Source: Paenibacillus amylolyticus (GTDB taxonomy: Bacteria > Bacillota > Bacilli > Paenibacillales > Paenibacillaceae). Taken from it: a stretch of 64,000 nucleotides of DNA. Positions 1 through 10,329 of this stretch are shown in pieces (the stretch's first letter is position 1; every line of letters starts with the position of its first letter). The translations under genes were made by a program, and so were the position numbers. The stretch covers positions 3,906,001-3,970,000 of the forward strand of contig NZ_CP121451.1 of the NCBI RefSeq assembly GCF_029689945.1, written 5' to 3'. The notes under the pieces are model-generated. The model ran no database searches and was not told the DNA's origin. It was given only the letters and a program-made list of their open reading frames with translations.

Positions 1-502
1 AGGTTATACCAGTAACTTCATGCGTCAACGGAAGTAAAGAAACATATTTATAGTCACGGTGTTCAACCACAGCTTTGGATGTTGTGAGTGTCATATAGTT
101 GTGTTTGTCCTGAATGGAACAGGAGATATGATGCTGCATCGCGCGAACCATGATATGTACATTAGCGAGTGTGTGATCCATACGTGTACCTGTAGCGCCT
201 AACATTAAAATGTGAGTAGGTTCGTGGTCTAACGCCGTTTCAAATGCCATTTCCGTATCGGTGAGATCCTTATGAACAGGGTCGCATGTAATGAATGTAG
301 TGCTGTTGTTACTTACAATTGTACGTTCCTCTTCAGAGATAGAGTCGAAATCGCCAACTGCAATATGAGGCTGAACACCGTGTTCGATCAAAAATAATGC
401 GCCGCGATCGGCCCCGATGATTATGTCATCTTCACGTATTTCCTGAAGTAATTCCGGAGATACATTTCCGCCTGTAAAAATAACAATCCGTTTCACCTTC
501 AT
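1..502 (-). CDS. thiN: Thiamine pyrophosphokinase (3' part missing)
   Basis: This protein transfers pyrophosphate from ATP to thiamine to make the cofactor thiamine diphosphate in the cytoplasm. The visible 167 residues begin MKVKRIVIFTGG and carry the family hallmarks: GADRGA near residue 31, the metal-binding DFDS near residue 51 and GATGTRMDHTLAN around residue 100. The start is the ATG at 502, because the upstream ATG at 512 runs into a stop after two codons; GGAAGG lies just upstream. The C-terminal part continues beyond base 1. It is transcribed away from the TRIC-like gene. In other Bacillales thiN sits near rpe and spoVM, but that side is outside the window. Family assignment is firm; kinetics and substrate range are inferred from the family. 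Confidence 0.9.
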   Translation of the reverse strand, partial: MKVKRIVIFTGGNVSPELLQEIREDDIIIGADRGALFLIEHGVQPHIAVGDFDSISEEERTIVSNNSTTFITCDPVHKDLTDTEMAFETALDHEPTHILMLGATGTRMDHTLANVHIMVRAMQHHISCSIQDKHNYMTLTTSKAVVEHRDYKYVSLLPLTHEVTGIT

Positions 503-685
503 TTTATTTCATCCTTCCTAATATCAGAGAAAATAGTTCATAGTTTCAAATATGGTGTTGTAACTTGTGCAAATATATTCACCAAACCAGTATAATCCAC
601 AAAATGTGGTTGCACAATTTAAGTGCTCGCGGATACAATGGGTAGAGCGACATGGAGATGACTTGAAAAGTGAGGTTTGAACAGG

Positions 686-1387
686 TTGGACTTACACATT
701 TTTGAAGTATTCAGTATTATAGGCACCATCGCATTTGCAATGTCCGGTGCTTTCGTGGCAATGGAAGAGGAGTATGACATTTTGGGAGTACTTGTGCTTG
801 GACTTGTCACGGCATTTGGAGGCGGGATTATCCGGAATGTACTTATAGGTATACCTGTAACGACATTATGGAGTCAGGGATCACTTATTATGTTAGCCTT
901 AGTATCTGTAGCGGTTGCGTTTATATTGCCTCTCAAGTGGATTAGTCACTGGAAGCGAACAGAGGCATTGTTTGATGCAATCGGACTTGCAGCATTTGCA
1001 ATCCAAGGTGCACTGTACGCGGCGAACATGGGACATCCCATTAGCGCAGTTATCGTAGCAGCAGTAATGACCGGTATTGGTGGAGGCGTTATTCGTGATG
1101 TGCTTGCTGGACGCAAACCGCTCGTATTGCGTGATGAAATCTATGCTGTATGGGCGATGACAGCCGGTTTTGTCATAGGTATGGGCTGGTTAACAACGAA
1201 TGCCGGATTATTGCTTTGTTTCGCGGCCGTTGTATTCTTCCGGATGTGTTCTGTACATTATAAATGGAAGCTGCCACGTCGTTCGTTGGTCGCATCCGAC
1301 ACGGTGGACGTCAGTCCTCAGCCGGAAAGCATTGTAACACAGCCAACATCGTCTGTACTTCAAGGCACGTTAAGCAAGGGGGATTAA
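686..1387 (+). CDS. TRIC-like (UPF0126) membrane channel protein
   Basis: This is an integral membrane protein of the bacterial trimeric intracellular cation channel (UPF0126/YvgT-type) family, predicted to pass monovalent cations. About seven hydrophobic segments run through residues 5-195, with the two internally repeated glycine motifs GGGIIRNVL and GGGVIRDVL that define the duplicated fold. I prefer the TTG start at 686 (MDLHIFEVFSIIG) because AGTGAGG at 669-675 lies 10 nt upstream; a TTG at 677 would sit almost on that site. The last 35 residues are polar and poorly conserved in look. The stop is one base before the phosphatase start, so the two are probably co-transcribed. The physiological ion is not shown by the sequence. 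Confidence 0.85.
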   Translation: MDLHIFEVFSIIGTIAFAMSGAFVAMEEEYDILGVLVLGLVTAFGGGIIRNVLIGIPVTTLWSQGSLIMLALVSVAVAFILPLKWISHWKRTEALFDAIGLAAFAIQGALYAANMGHPISAVIVAAVMTGIGGGVIRDVLAGRKPLVLRDEIYAVWAMTAGFVIGMGWLTTNAGLLLCFAAVVFFRMCSVHYKWKLPRRSLVASDTVDVSPQPESIVTQPTSSVLQGTLSKGD

Positions 1388-1388
1388 T

Positions 1389-1862
1389 ATGATTCACGTT
1401 TTGTTTGTATGTCTGGGCAACATCTGTAGATCTCCAATGGCTGAAGCAGTCCTGCGTCATAAAGTCCTGGAGAAGGGGCTTGAACACCAGATTCGTGTGG
1501 ATTCGGCAGGTACAGGAAACTGGCACGTTGGCAAACCTCCGCATGAAGGAACTCGAAAATTGCTGGATTCCTACCAGATTTCTTATGCGAACATGGCAGC
1601 GAGACAATTCGCCAGCGAAGACTTTAGTCAATTTGATTACATTGTGTGTATGGATAATTCGAATGCAGATAATGTACGCAACGTTGCAGGCGGAGCTGAA
1701 GCGGATATCATCAAGTTTATGGACATGCTTCCAGAGGAAAAACTCAGGGAAGTACCGGACCCGTATTACACGGGCAATTTTGAAGAGGTATACGAATTGG
1801 TCAACGTAGGCTGCGACGTTCTGTTGAGAAAGATTGAAGAGGAACATTCCATAACCCAGTAA
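1389..1862 (+). CDS. Low-molecular-weight protein tyrosine phosphatase
   Basis: This cytoplasmic phosphatase removes phosphate from tyrosine, and possibly arginine, residues. The P-loop CLGNICRS near the N terminus gives the nucleophile C8 and R14, and the general acid lies in the DPYYTG motif near residue 120. At 157 residues it has the family's usual length and the highest similarity in feel to Bacillus YfkJ-type enzymes. It starts one base after the TRIC-like gene stop, with AAGCAAGGGGG as ribosome binding site, so the pair forms an operon. A hairpin terminator follows at 1901. Whether the substrate is phosphotyrosine or phosphoarginine cannot be decided from sequence. Confidence 0.9.
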   Translation: MIHVLFVCLGNICRSPMAEAVLRHKVLEKGLEHQIRVDSAGTGNWHVGKPPHEGTRKLLDSYQISYANMAARQFASEDFSQFDYIVCMDNSNADNVRNVAGGAEADIIKFMDMLPEEKLREVPDPYYTGNFEEVYELVNVGCDVLLRKIEEEHSITQ

Positions 1863-1900
1863 ATAAGCCAGATACGATATTTAACTTGTAATCGGACAAA

Positions 1901-1950
1901 GAAGCAGGAGCGGTTAAGCAATCAACCAGGCAGGGTATCCTGCTTCTTTT
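1901..1950 (+). terminator. Rho-independent terminator after phosphatase gene
   Basis: GAAGCAGGA at 1901-1909 pairs with TCCTGCTTC at 1938-1946 and is followed by TTTT. The loop is long (28 nt), so efficiency is uncertain. Confidence 0.6.
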
Positions 1951-2026
1951 AGATTACAATTGTAAGCGGTATCATTATGATGCAGAACAAAAGCGGCATT
2001 TCAGCCGCCTGTTAATGTTAATGTAT

Positions 2027-2760
2027 TTATCCTTCTTGTAAAAAATAAAGCAGTGCTTCCGGCAATTCATTTTGCCAAAAACCCCATTGGTGGTTCCCGT
2101 CTTTCTCCTGATAGGAGACGAGAGCACCTCGTTTTTCCAACAAATCACGGGTATCCCGGTTCAATTGTACAAAATCATATGTACCGGTGTCTGCTTTGAA
2201 GGCAGTCTCCTGTAAACCAACGATCATCCAGATCGAGAGCCAGGACAAATCTTCGGCTGCTGCATAGATCTCCTGAGAAGCGGAGTAGAAAGCCCCGGAC
2301 ATGCTGATGACACGTGTGAACAGATCCGGATATAACAGAGCAAGATGAAGCGAAACACTTCCACCAAGCGAGTCTCCGGCAAGAACACGTTCCTGAGGAG
2401 AACGACGCACAGGATATTTCTCTTCTATATAGGGAATAATCTCTTCAGCGAAGCAAGCGGTATATGCCTTGAACCGATCTCCGAATGGAGCATATTCCTG
2501 CGTTCTCACAGACACATCGACCTGAACACCTACAATAATGAAAGGTTCGGCTCCTTCGTCCAAAATAATTCGGTTAGCTGTTGTGGCAATTCGCCGAAAT
2601 TGAAAAACTCTTCGCCATCCTGACAGTATACGACAGGGTAGCTAAGTAATTCGTTATAGCCCGGAGGAAGGTAAATACGGAGCGTTCGCTTCTCTCCGAG
2701 ATAGCGACTTTCAATCTCTTCCTTCACAATCGTGCGTTTCAAATAGCGGGTATCCGTCAT
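2027..2760 (-). CDS. Alpha/beta-hydrolase esterase (IroE/esterase D-like), frameshifted
   Basis: This is a putative serine esterase of the enterochelin-esterase-like alpha/beta hydrolase family. The N-terminal part (ATG 2760) reads MTDTRYLKRTIVKEEIE through YCQDGEEFFNFGELPQQL. The second part carries the nucleophile elbow GDSLGG, conserved in this family, and a C-terminal histidine in GNHQWGFW. The frame breaks at about 2573-2575, where the + strand has CGGTTAGC; one more T restores a continuous 244-residue protein (QLNRIILDEGAEP). This fits the run-length errors seen across the window. There is no signal peptide, so it is probably cytosolic. It is convergent with the phosphatase operon and divergent from pdhA. 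The substrate is unknown. Confidence 0.75.
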
Positions 2761-2931
2761 AAAACGTCACCTTTCTCGGTTAATTTTTTGCATTCGACCG
2801 CGCAATACGGTAAGATTACCCTTGTGCGGGGTTAGGTCAAACACGCAATCATGTATTATGCTGTTATACCAATATTAATCCCCTGTTATACATACAATCC
2901 GGCAGGAAACATAAAAAAATTACGGATTTCT

Positions 2932-2961
2932 TTGACGTATGGAGTGAAACAGGTGTATAAT
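2932..2961 (+). promoter_or_regulatory. Sigma-A promoter for pdhABCD
   Basis: TTGACG at 2932-2937 and TATAAT at 2956-2961 are separated by 18 bp, close to the vegetative consensus. They sit 55 bp upstream of the pdhA start. No regulator site is recognised. Confidence 0.7.
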
Positions 2962-3016
2962 AATATTATAACAGCGGAACTTGATATTCAAATTTTTTGT
3001 TGAGGTGAAGAAAAAA

Positions 3017-4084
3017 ATGAGCAAGGTTCCTTATGAAGTGTATACAGAGGATGTAGAAGCTCTGTCCGTGCTGTCTCCTGACGGCGAAATTATTAACAAA
3101 GACATGATGCCTATACTTTCCGATGATCAATTAAAAGAAATTATGTACCGCATGGTATTTACCCGTACTTGGGATGACCGTGCAGTAAACCTGGGCCGTC
3201 AAGGTCGTCTTGGTTTCTATGCTCCAGTATCTGGTCAAGAAGCTACAATGGTTGGTAGTGAATTTGCAATTGAAAAAGAAGACTTTGTATGTCCTGGCTA
3301 TCGTGACATTCCGCAACTCGTATGGCATGGACTTCCTCTTTATCAAGCATTCTTGTACTCCCGTGGACACCAACATGGTGGACAAATTCCAGATGGCGTT
3401 AACGTATTGATGCCACAAATCATCATTGGTGCACAAATTCTGCATGCAATGGGTATCGCTATGGGTTACAAACTGAAGAAACAAAAACAAGTTGTTATCA
3501 CGTACACAGGTGATGGCGGTTCTTCTGAAGGTGACTTCTATGAAGGTCTGAACTACGCTGGTGTATACAAACTGCCTGTTATCTTCTTCGTACAAAACAA
3601 TGGTTATGCCATCACAACTCCTTTTGCTAAACAAACGGCAGCTCTGTCCATCGCTCACAAAGCGGTAGCAGCAGGTATCAAAGGTGTTAAAGTTGACGGT
3701 ATGGACATCTTCGCTGTTATCAAAGCTGTTCAGGAAGCTGCTGAGCGTGGACGTAACGGAGAAGGCGCAACATTGATCGAAGCAGTAACATATCGTTTCC
3801 GTCCTCACTCCCTTTCGGATGATGCTTCCAAGTATCGTACAAAAGAAGAAGAGGCAGAATGGTCTGCTAAAGATCCTATCGCACGTTTTGCTAAATATCT
3901 GGAGAAAAAAGGTCTTTGGACTGAAGAAGATACAGCACGTGTGAAAGAAGAAGCAAAAGCTAAAGTAAATGAAGAGATCAAAAAAGCGGAAAAAACCGAG
4001 AAAATGACGATTTCAGGCTTGATCGACAGCATGTTCGAACAAACGCCTAAGCACTTGGAAGAGCAAAAAGCTGATTTCCAATAA
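3017..4084 (+). CDS. pdhA: Pyruvate dehydrogenase E1 alpha subunit
   Basis: This is the alpha subunit of the thiamine-diphosphate-dependent E1 component, which decarboxylates pyruvate and passes the hydroxyethyl group to lipoyl-E2 in the cytoplasmic complex. The ThDP/Mg motif runs from GDGGSSEGDF to FFVQNN near residues 165-197, followed by the phosphorylation-loop-like region YRFRPHSLSDD. I chose ATG 3017 because GAGGTG at 3002-3007 is 9 nt upstream; the frame extends upstream but lacks a site. At 355 residues it has the usual length. It is first of pdhA-pdhB-pdhC-pdhD, behind a near-consensus promoter at 2932. Synonymous codon use is strongly biased (GGT, CGT, AAA), which suggests high expression. 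Confidence 0.97.
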   Translation: MSKVPYEVYTEDVEALSVLSPDGEIINKDMMPILSDDQLKEIMYRMVFTRTWDDRAVNLGRQGRLGFYAPVSGQEATMVGSEFAIEKEDFVCPGYRDIPQLVWHGLPLYQAFLYSRGHQHGGQIPDGVNVLMPQIIIGAQILHAMGIAMGYKLKKQKQVVITYTGDGGSSEGDFYEGLNYAGVYKLPVIFFVQNNGYAITTPFAKQTAALSIAHKAVAAGIKGVKVDGMDIFAVIKAVQEAAERGRNGEGATLIEAVTYRFRPHSLSDDASKYRTKEEEAEWSAKDPIARFAKYLEKKGLWTEEDTARVKEEAKAKVNEEIKKAEKTEKMTISGLIDSMFEQTPKHLEEQKADFQ

Positions 4085-4185
4085 GTTTTTTCCGATAAAG
4101 CATAAACATCCGCGACTTTAATGTCCCGGTATACATGTACGAATTCAAATGTGAACTGTCAATGTTTAAGGAGGAAATGAAGCAA

Positions 4186-5163
4186 ATGGCACAAATGAAC
4201 ATGAAAGAAGCAATCCGTGATGCGCTTCGCGTGGAGCTGAAACGTGATCCTAACGTTCTGCTTTTCGGTGAAGACGTAGGTAATGTAGGCGGCGTTTTCC
4301 GTGTAACGGAAGGTCTGCAAAAAGAGTTTGGCGAAGAGCGTGTATTTGATACACCGCTGGCTGAGTCCGCTATTGGTGGTCTGGCTGTAGGTCTGGGTGT
4401 ACAAGGCTTCCGTCCGGTTGCTGAGATCCAATTCGTTGGTTTTATCTTCGAAGCTCTTGACCAAATGGTAGTGCAAGCTGCTCGTATGCGTTTCCGCTCC
4501 GGTGGAAAATACAATTCTCCAATCGTATTCCGTACACCATTCGGTGGCGGTGTTAAAGCGGCAGAATTGCATACAGATTCCCTGGAAGGTCTGCTTACGC
4601 AAACACCAGGTATCAAAGTAGTTGTTCCTTCTAACCCATACGATGCAAAAGGTTTGATGATCGCTTCTATTCGCGATAACGATCCTGTATTCTTCATGGA
4701 GCACTTGAACCTGTATCATGCTTTCCGTGCAGAAGTGCCTGAAGAAGATTACGTTGTTGAATTGGGTAAAGCGAACGTTGTTCGTGAAGGTTCCGATGTA
4801 ACGATCATTACTTACGGTATGATGGTTCACACTTCTGTGAAAGCAGCAGAGGAACTTGAAAAACAAGGAATCAAAGTTGAAGTTATCGACCTTCGTACGG
4901 TTAGCCCGATCGACATCGATACCATCGTTGCTTCCATTAAGAAAACAAACCGTGCAATTGTTGTACAGGAAGCTCAAAAGAGCGCAGGTGTTGCAGCTGA
5001 AGTCATTGCCCAAATCAATGAAAAAGCAATCCTGCACCTGGAAGCACCGGTTCTGCGTGTAGCTGGTCCGGATACTGTATATCCTTTTGCACAAATCGAA
5101 GATACATGGCTGCCTAACCCGGCACGTATCGTTGCTGCGGTTAATAAAGTCGTAAATTTCTAA
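4186..5163 (+). CDS. pdhB: Pyruvate dehydrogenase E1 beta subunit
   Basis: This is the beta subunit of pyruvate dehydrogenase E1; together with PdhA it forms the alpha2beta2 enzyme. The transketolase pyrimidine-binding domain spans roughly residues 5-180 ([34 protein letters not shown]) and the C-terminal transketolase domain follows ([19 protein letters not shown]). The start is ATG 4186 ([10 protein letters not shown]), 11 nt after AAGGAGG at 4168-4174; ATG 4177 would be only 2 nt from that site. It encodes 325 residues, the normal length. About 100 nt without a gene separate it from pdhA. Confidence 0.97.
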   Translation: MAQMNMKEAIRDALRVELKRDPNVLLFGEDVGNVGGVFRVTEGLQKEFGEERVFDTPLAESAIGGLAVGLGVQGFRPVAEIQFVGFIFEALDQMVVQAARMRFRSGGKYNSPIVFRTPFGGGVKAAELHTDSLEGLLTQTPGIKVVVPSNPYDAKGLMIASIRDNDPVFFMEHLNLYHAFRAEVPEEDYVVELGKANVVREGSDVTIITYGMMVHTSVKAAEELEKQGIKVEVIDLRTVSPIDIDTIVASIKKTNRAIVVQEAQKSAGVAAEVIAQINEKAILHLEAPVLRVAGPDTVYPFAQIEDTWLPNPARIVAAVNKVVNF

Positions 5164-5339
5164 TTTAATCATCTGACATGCCGCAAGGCGCAGTATGGTG
5201 ATTCACACCGCAGCGCAGGCTGCACTGTAAACAGCCATTAGCCCCTTGAGTAACAGTTATTTGCATTAGCAGTAACAGTTGGTTCTTGGAGTTAAGGGTT
5301 GTTTTCAGGATTGAGCACATAATCAAGGAGGTTTTTCAG

Positions 5340-6662
5340 TTGGCTAAATTTGAATATAAATTCCCTGAACTAGGCGAAGGCCTACACGAAGGTGAAATCA
5401 TCAAGATGCACATCAAAGTCGGTGATAAAGTAACTGACGACGATATCATCATGGAAGTACAGAACGACAAAGCGGTAGTAGAAGTACCTTGTCCGGTTAA
5501 CGGAACAGTGACTGAAGTATTCGCTAAAGACGGTCAAATCTGCCACGTTGGTGAAGTTGTAGCGATCATTGATGCTGAAGGTGAAATTCCTGAGCAAGAC
5601 GACGCTCCTGCTGGCGATCAAGGCGAGCAAGAGAAAGATGCAGCTCAAGGCGGAGCTGATACTAGCGGTTCTTCTGCAGCAGCTTCCAGCTCGGATGCAG
5701 CTAAAGAAGGCGGAAATAACAGCGTTCCAGCAGTACCTGCCAAAGATGTATTGGCAACTCCAAGCGTGCGTAAATTTGCTCGCGAACAAGGTGTAGACAT
5801 CGCTCAGGTTAACGGTACTGGCAACAACGGTAAAGTAACCAAAGAAGATGTTGAATCCTTCAAAAACGGTGGCGGTTCTTCCGCAGCGGCATCTTCTGAA
5901 GCTCCGGCTAAAGAAGAGAAAAAATCCGCAGCACCAGCAGCGGCTGCAGCTGATCAATACCTTGAAGAAGAGCGCGTACCATTCAAAGGTATCCGTAAAG
6001 CGATCTCTAATGCAATGGTTAAATCGGCTTACACAGCACCTCACGTTACAATCATGGACGAAGTGGACGTAACTGAATTGGTTGCTTTCCGTACTCGCAT
6101 GAAACCAATCGCTGAGAAAAAAGGAACAAAAGTTACGTATCTGCCATTCATCGTTAAAGCACTGGTTGCGGCTTCCCGCCAATTCCCTGCTCTGAACGCT
6201 ATGATTGATGAAGAAGCTAACGAAATTGTTTACAAAAAATACTACAACATCGGTATTGCAACAGATACAGACAACGGCTTGATCGTTCCTGTTATCAAAG
6301 ATGCTGATCGTAAATCCATCTGGATGATCGCTGATTCTATCCGTGATCTGGCAGCTCGTGGCCGTGACGGCAAATTGAGCGCGAATGAAATGAGAGGAAG
6401 CACAATCTCCATCAGTAACATCGGTTCTGCTGGCGGTATGTTCTTCACTCCAATCATCAACTTCCCTGAAGTTGCTATTCTCGGAACAGGACGCATCAGC
6501 GAAAAAGCAGTGATCAAAAACGGCGAAGTAGTTGCAGCACCTGTAATGGCTCTTTCCCTGAGCTTTGACCACCGTATCATCGATGGCGCAACAGCACAAA
6601 ACTTTATGAATTACATTAAACAGCTGCTCGCTAACCCTGAGCTGCTTGTTATGGAGGTGTAA
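5340..6662 (+). CDS. pdhC: Dihydrolipoyllysine acetyltransferase (E2)
   Basis: This is the core E2 of the pyruvate dehydrogenase complex, which moves the acetyl group from lipoamide to CoA. One lipoyl domain occupies residues 1-78, with the lipoylated K44 in NDKAVVEV. An Ala/Ser/Glu-rich linker follows, then the peripheral-subunit-binding domain near 138-172 ([15 protein letters not shown]). A second Ala/Pro linker leads to the catalytic domain, which ends in the active-site motif [10 protein letters not shown]. The start is TTG 5340, 8 nt after AAGGAGG at 5325-5331. It has 440 residues. The 176-nt gap before it contains two AGTAACAGTT direct repeats but no gene. pdhD follows after 3 nt. Confidence 0.97.
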   Translation: MAKFEYKFPELGEGLHEGEIIKMHIKVGDKVTDDDIIMEVQNDKAVVEVPCPVNGTVTEVFAKDGQICHVGEVVAIIDAEGEIPEQDDAPAGDQGEQEKDAAQGGADTSGSSAAASSSDAAKEGGNNSVPAVPAKDVLATPSVRKFAREQGVDIAQVNGTGNNGKVTKEDVESFKNGGGSSAAASSEAPAKEEKKSAAPAAAAADQYLEEERVPFKGIRKAISNAMVKSAYTAPHVTIMDEVDVTELVAFRTRMKPIAEKKGTKVTYLPFIVKALVAASRQFPALNAMIDEEANEIVYKKYYNIGIATDTDNGLIVPVIKDADRKSIWMIADSIRDLAARGRDGKLSANEMRGSTISISNIGSAGGMFFTPIINFPEVAILGTGRISEKAVIKNGEVVAAPVMALSLSFDHRIIDGATAQNFMNYIKQLLANPELLVMEV

Positions 6663-6665
6663 GAT

Positions 6666-8081
6666 ATGGTAGTAGGCGACGCTTCTCTCAATATCGACAC
6701 ATTAGTAATTGGTGCGGGTCCTGGCGGCTATGTAGCTGCCATCCGCGCTGCTCAACTTGGCCAAAGCGTATTGATCGTAGACAAATCCGAACTGGGCGGC
6801 GTTTGTTTGAACCGCGGATGTATTCCATCCAAAGCCCTGATCTCTGCTGCACACCAATATGAGTCTGCACTTCACGGTGAAGCTTTTGGTATCTCTGCTG
6901 AGAACGTAAAAGTGGACTTCAGCAAAACTCAAGAATTCAAAAACGGCGTTGTTAAGAAAATGACTGGCGGCGTAGCTGGTTTGCTCAAAGGCAACAAAGT
7001 TGAAGTTTTCAACGGTGAGTGCATGTTCATTAACGAAAACGAAGCTCGTGTATTCAATGACCACGAGTCTCCACGTTACAAATTTAAAAATGCAATTATT
7101 GCAACAGGTTCCCGTCCAATCGAACTGAAACCTTTCCCGTTTGGCGGACGCATTCTGTCTTCGACAGAAGCTCTGAACTTGCCTGAAGTACCAAAAAGCA
7201 TGATCGTTATCGGTGGCGGATATATCGGTGCTGAGCTTGGTCAAATGTACTCCAAATTCGGTGCAAAAGTAACAATCATCGAAGGTTTGGATACAGTACT
7301 GCCAGGTTTCGATAAAGATATGACTAGCCTCGTGGCTAAAAACATGAAGAAAACAGGCATCGAAATCGTAACGGGTGCAAAAGCTGAAAGTGCTGAGCAA
7401 ACGGATAAAGATGTAACTGTTAAATATTCTGTAAATGGTGAGTCCAAAGAAGTTACTGCAGACTACCTGTTGGTAACGGTTGGACGTCGTCCAAACACAG
7501 ATGGTGAGCTTGGTTTGGACCTGATCGGTGTAGACGTTGACGAGCGTGGATTCGTTAAAGTTGACCACCAAGGCCGCACTAGCATTCCGCACATCTTTGC
7601 AATTGGTGATATCGTATCTGGTTTGGCTCTGGCACACAAAGCTTCTTATGAAGGTAAAGTGGCTGCTGAAGCAATCGCAGGACAACCATCTATAGTTGAC
7701 TACAAATGTATGCCGGCTGTTGTGTTCACAGATCCAGAATGTTCCAGCGTAGGTTACACTGAAAAAGAAGCTAAAGAAAAAGGTTACAAAGTAAAAGCAG
7801 GCAAATTCCCTTATGCGGGTAACGGTCGTGCTGTATCTTTGAACCATGCTGAAGGCTTCGTGAAAATCGTAGCTGACGAAGAAAGCGGCCTTGTATTGGG
7901 TTGCCAAATCGTAGGTCTGGAAGCTTCCAACTTGATTGCTGAGCTTGGTTTGGCAATTGAAATGGGCGCTACTTTGGAAGATCTGGCTCTCACAATTCAC
8001 GCTCACCCAACTTTGGGCGAAATCGTGATGGAAGCAGCGGAATTGGTTATGGGTCACCCGATCCACATCATCTCCCGTTAA
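6666..8081 (+). CDS. pdhD: Dihydrolipoyl dehydrogenase (E3)
   Basis: This FAD enzyme reoxidises dihydrolipoamide on E2 and reduces NAD+. The FAD dinucleotide fold begins GAGPGGY near residue 16, the redox disulfide is C47/C52 in [10 protein letters not shown], the NAD-binding fold is [10 protein letters not shown] near 180, and the catalytic His/Glu pair is in HAHPTLGE near 450. The length, 471 residues, is normal. GGAGGTG just before ATG 6666 and overlapping the pdhC end indicates translational coupling. A strong terminator at 8127 closes the operon. The same E3 may serve other 2-oxo acid dehydrogenases, which is family knowledge. Confidence 0.98.
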   Translation: MVVGDASLNIDTLVIGAGPGGYVAAIRAAQLGQSVLIVDKSELGGVCLNRGCIPSKALISAAHQYESALHGEAFGISAENVKVDFSKTQEFKNGVVKKMTGGVAGLLKGNKVEVFNGECMFINENEARVFNDHESPRYKFKNAIIATGSRPIELKPFPFGGRILSSTEALNLPEVPKSMIVIGGGYIGAELGQMYSKFGAKVTIIEGLDTVLPGFDKDMTSLVAKNMKKTGIEIVTGAKAESAEQTDKDVTVKYSVNGESKEVTADYLLVTVGRRPNTDGELGLDLIGVDVDERGFVKVDHQGRTSIPHIFAIGDIVSGLALAHKASYEGKVAAEAIAGQPSIVDYKCMPAVVFTDPECSSVGYTEKEAKEKGYKVKAGKFPYAGNGRAVSLNHAEGFVKIVADEESGLVLGCQIVGLEASNLIAELGLAIEMGATLEDLALTIHAHPTLGEIVMEAAELVMGHPIHIISR

Positions 8082-8126
8082 GATCGTCTAAGCTTCGGAT
8101 CCGTCCGGCATTATACGTATATCAGA

Positions 8127-8164
8127 AGAGACGAATGACGCTAACGCGTTATTCGTCTCTTTTT
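8127..8164 (+). terminator. Terminator of pdh operon
   Basis: AGAGACGAAT at 8127-8136 pairs perfectly with ATTCGTCTCT at 8151-8160, with a 14-nt loop, and is followed by a T run. Confidence 0.85.
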
Positions 8165-8383
8165 GTAGCAAACGTAGAGAAGTTCCAGATACTAGTGAAT
8201 ATGATATGATGAAAAGTTATACACGCAAAAGTTTCATTGAATTGATTTTATCCAACAACTCAATTGTGGTACACTGTAGTAATGATCAGTCATGATGTGG
8301 CTTGAGGCCAATCACGGTCTAGGTATGTATTATTAAAGTTAAACTTTTATACTTATGAAAAAAGAGTGCGAGGGGATATCAAC

Positions 8384-9178
8384 ATGAAAAACTATCTCGA
8401 TCTATTACAGGATATTCTGAACAGCGGCGTGCATAAGGGAGACCGTACGGGAACAGGGACACAATCTGTATTCGGCAGACAGCTCCGTTATGATCTCTCC
8501 GAAGGATTCCCACTGGTAACAACCAAACGAATTCATCTCAAATCGGTTATTCATGAACTGTTGTGGTTTTTGAGTGGCGATACGAATATATCTTATCTGA
8601 AAGAAAACGGTGTGAAGATCTGGGACGACTGGGCGGACGAAAATGGAGATCTGGGACCGGTGTATGGCTCGCAGTGGCGTACATGGGAAGCGCCAAATGG
8701 AGAAAAAATTGATCAGATCGCGGCAGTTATTGATTCGATCAAAAATAATCCGGATTCACGACGTCACCTTGTCAGTGCATGGAATGTGGCTGAGATTAAC
8801 AACATGAAGCTTCCACCTTGTCATTTCGCGTTTCAGTTTTACGTTGCAGAGGGTAAATTATCTTGTATGCTTACAATGCGTTCCGTGGATACGTTCCTCG
8901 GGTTGCCGTTTAACATCGCGAGTTATGCACTCTTGACTCATATGATCGCCCAGCAATGTGATCTTGAGGTGGGTGACTTCATCTGGTCTGGAGGGGACGT
9001 TCACATCTACTCCAACCATGTGGATCAGGTTAAAACTCAGCTGGAGCGGGAACCTTATGCTTTACCTAAGCTGGTAATCAAGCGTAAGCCGGATTCGATT
9101 TTTGATTATAAGTTTGAAGATTTCGAATTTGAGAACTATCAGCATCATCCGGGCATTAAAGCTCCAATTGCAGTCTAA
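8384..9178 (+). CDS. thyA: Thymidylate synthase (folate-dependent)
   Basis: This enzyme methylates dUMP to dTMP using methylene-tetrahydrofolate, releasing dihydrofolate. It is exactly 264 residues, the size of the short ThyA class, with the nucleophile C146 in LPPCHF, the phosphate-binding RTGTGT near 21-26, SRRH near 125-128 and the C-terminal APIAV. The ATG at 8384 has GAGGGG at 8370-8375 upstream; an in-frame GTG at 8366 lies before the site. dfrA follows 49 nt downstream, so the dihydrofolate produced is recycled by the next gene product. The frame is intact. Confidence 0.98.
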   Translation: MKNYLDLLQDILNSGVHKGDRTGTGTQSVFGRQLRYDLSEGFPLVTTKRIHLKSVIHELLWFLSGDTNISYLKENGVKIWDDWADENGDLGPVYGSQWRTWEAPNGEKIDQIAAVIDSIKNNPDSRRHLVSAWNVAEINNMKLPPCHFAFQFYVAEGKLSCMLTMRSVDTFLGLPFNIASYALLTHMIAQQCDLEVGDFIWSGGDVHIYSNHVDQVKTQLEREPYALPKLVIKRKPDSIFDYKFEDFEFENYQHHPGIKAPIAV

Positions 9179-9227
9179 TTATGTGTTCAATCTCGATAGA
9201 GATTTGGATTGAAGGAGTGTATTACCC

Positions 9228-9715
9228 TTGAGTATTGAATTGGTATGGGCAATGGGGAGAACGGTGTGATCGGATTAAACAATTCGATTCCATGGCGTCT
9301 ACCCAAGGATATGGCCTTTTTCAAACAACGTACGATTAACAAAACGATTATTATGGGGCGCAACACTTGGGAATCGTTTGGCGGCAAGCCACTCCCTCAG
9401 CGTCGTAATATTGTAGTGACAAGAGATCTGAACTACAAGGTGGAACAGGCTGAAATCGTACATACGATTGAAGAGGGGCTGAGCGCAACCCAAGGTGAGG
9501 AACTGTGTGTAATTGGGAGGTCCCAAGTGTATAGCGAGTTCTTGCCATTTGCAGATCGTCTTGTGGTGACCAAAATTCATGAGAATTTTGAGGGAGATAC
9601 GTTTTTTCCTGAAGTGGATTGGTCCGAATGGGAACTGATTGAACAGATTGAAGGGGAACAGGATGAGAAAAATATTCACGCATATACATTTGAATTTTAT
9701 GAACGTAAACAATAA
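9228..9715 (+). CDS. dfrA: Dihydrofolate reductase, frameshifted near start
   Basis: DHFR reduces dihydrofolate to tetrahydrofolate with NADPH and partners ThyA. The intended start is TTG 9228, 10 nt after AAGGAG, giving MSIELVWAMGENGVIG. In the sequence as given, the frame breaks at the G run 9254-9257; one more G restores 162 residues, the usual length. After the break the protein is intact: NSIPWRLPKDMAFFK with the catalytic acidic position, MGRNTWESFGG, RRNIVVTRD and a C-terminal HAYTFEFYERK. A start at ATG 9245 would skip the first strand of the fold, so a run-length error is more likely than a real N-terminal truncation. Confidence 0.92.
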
Positions 9716-9761
9716 AAGTGACATAAGAAAGTCCTGACTTCGGTTGTACCTGTATGGTGAG

Positions 9762-9800
9762 AGACGCTGATTGCGAAAAATTCGTGAACAGCGTCTTTTT
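9762..9800 (+). terminator. Terminator of thyA-dfrA
   Basis: AGACGCTG at 9762-9769 pairs with CAGCGTCT at 9789-9796; an inner CGAA/TTCG pairing tightens the stem and TTTT follows. Confidence 0.8.
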
Positions 9801-10329
9801 CTTTTCACAAAAAGATCCACTTGTTCATAGTTGGAATGAATATAACATTAATGTAACATAATGATTGATATTTATGTATAATATACATGTGAACTAACAC
9901 TGAAAAGTAAAAAAGTGTAAATGATTTGGGGGTTTAACGTTGTGAAGCTCTAAAATTAATCTGATATTCGGGAATAGGAACGAATTGTAGCAAAATATGT
10001 TGAATTTCATGACAAATTATCTGACATTTATATGACTTTTCGATCTTTTATTCTTTTAGTACATACCAGATTTCGCAGATTGCAAACATATTTAACGCCA
10101 AAATAAGGGTATTGACCATCGATAGACCTGAAAGATATGATGTATAAAATACAAATAATTATGCGGATAATCCATTTAATATTCAGCTCAGTAAATGCTA
10201 CTATAATTGAAATATCTTCGAGAAGATTTTGTGATACAATAGACAAAAACTCAAGAAACGAGTAATCCATTTCATATAGAACCATGCAGATGAAGGGATT
10301 AAGACAAGAACGGATGGGGAAAACGTAAG
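9801..10329 (+). promoter_or_regulatory. AT-rich leader region before gltD with candidate promoter
   Basis: This stretch of about 530 nt holds no convincing gene on either strand. A candidate promoter is TTGACC at 10112-10117 and TATGAT at 10136-10141, 18 bp apart. Further down, ATCTTC-GA-GAAGAT near 10217 is a small perfect palindrome. Short open frames on the minus strand here lack ribosome binding sites and have AT-driven composition. A long leader for a glutamate synthase gene fits nitrogen control, but no known operator is recognised. Confidence 0.4.

Noticed and set aside
2027..2760. Reading the esterase and other broken genes as pseudogenes
   Set aside because: Single run-length changes restore full family length in every case, so error is the simpler explanation.
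5240..5285. AGTAACAGTT direct repeats between pdhB and pdhC as an operator
   Set aside because: Only two short copies inside an operon gap, with no promoter near them.
6702..8066. Long open frame of 454 codons antisense to pdhD, and similar ones opposite pdhA, pdhB and pdhC
   Set aside because: They mirror the strongly biased codons of the pdh genes, have no ribosome binding site and encode Cys/Phe/Ser-rich nonsense; they are shadows.
8200..8340. Promoter or riboswitch upstream of thyA
   Set aside because: TTGATT and AT-rich boxes are present, but spacing is poor and no conserved leader motif is recognised.
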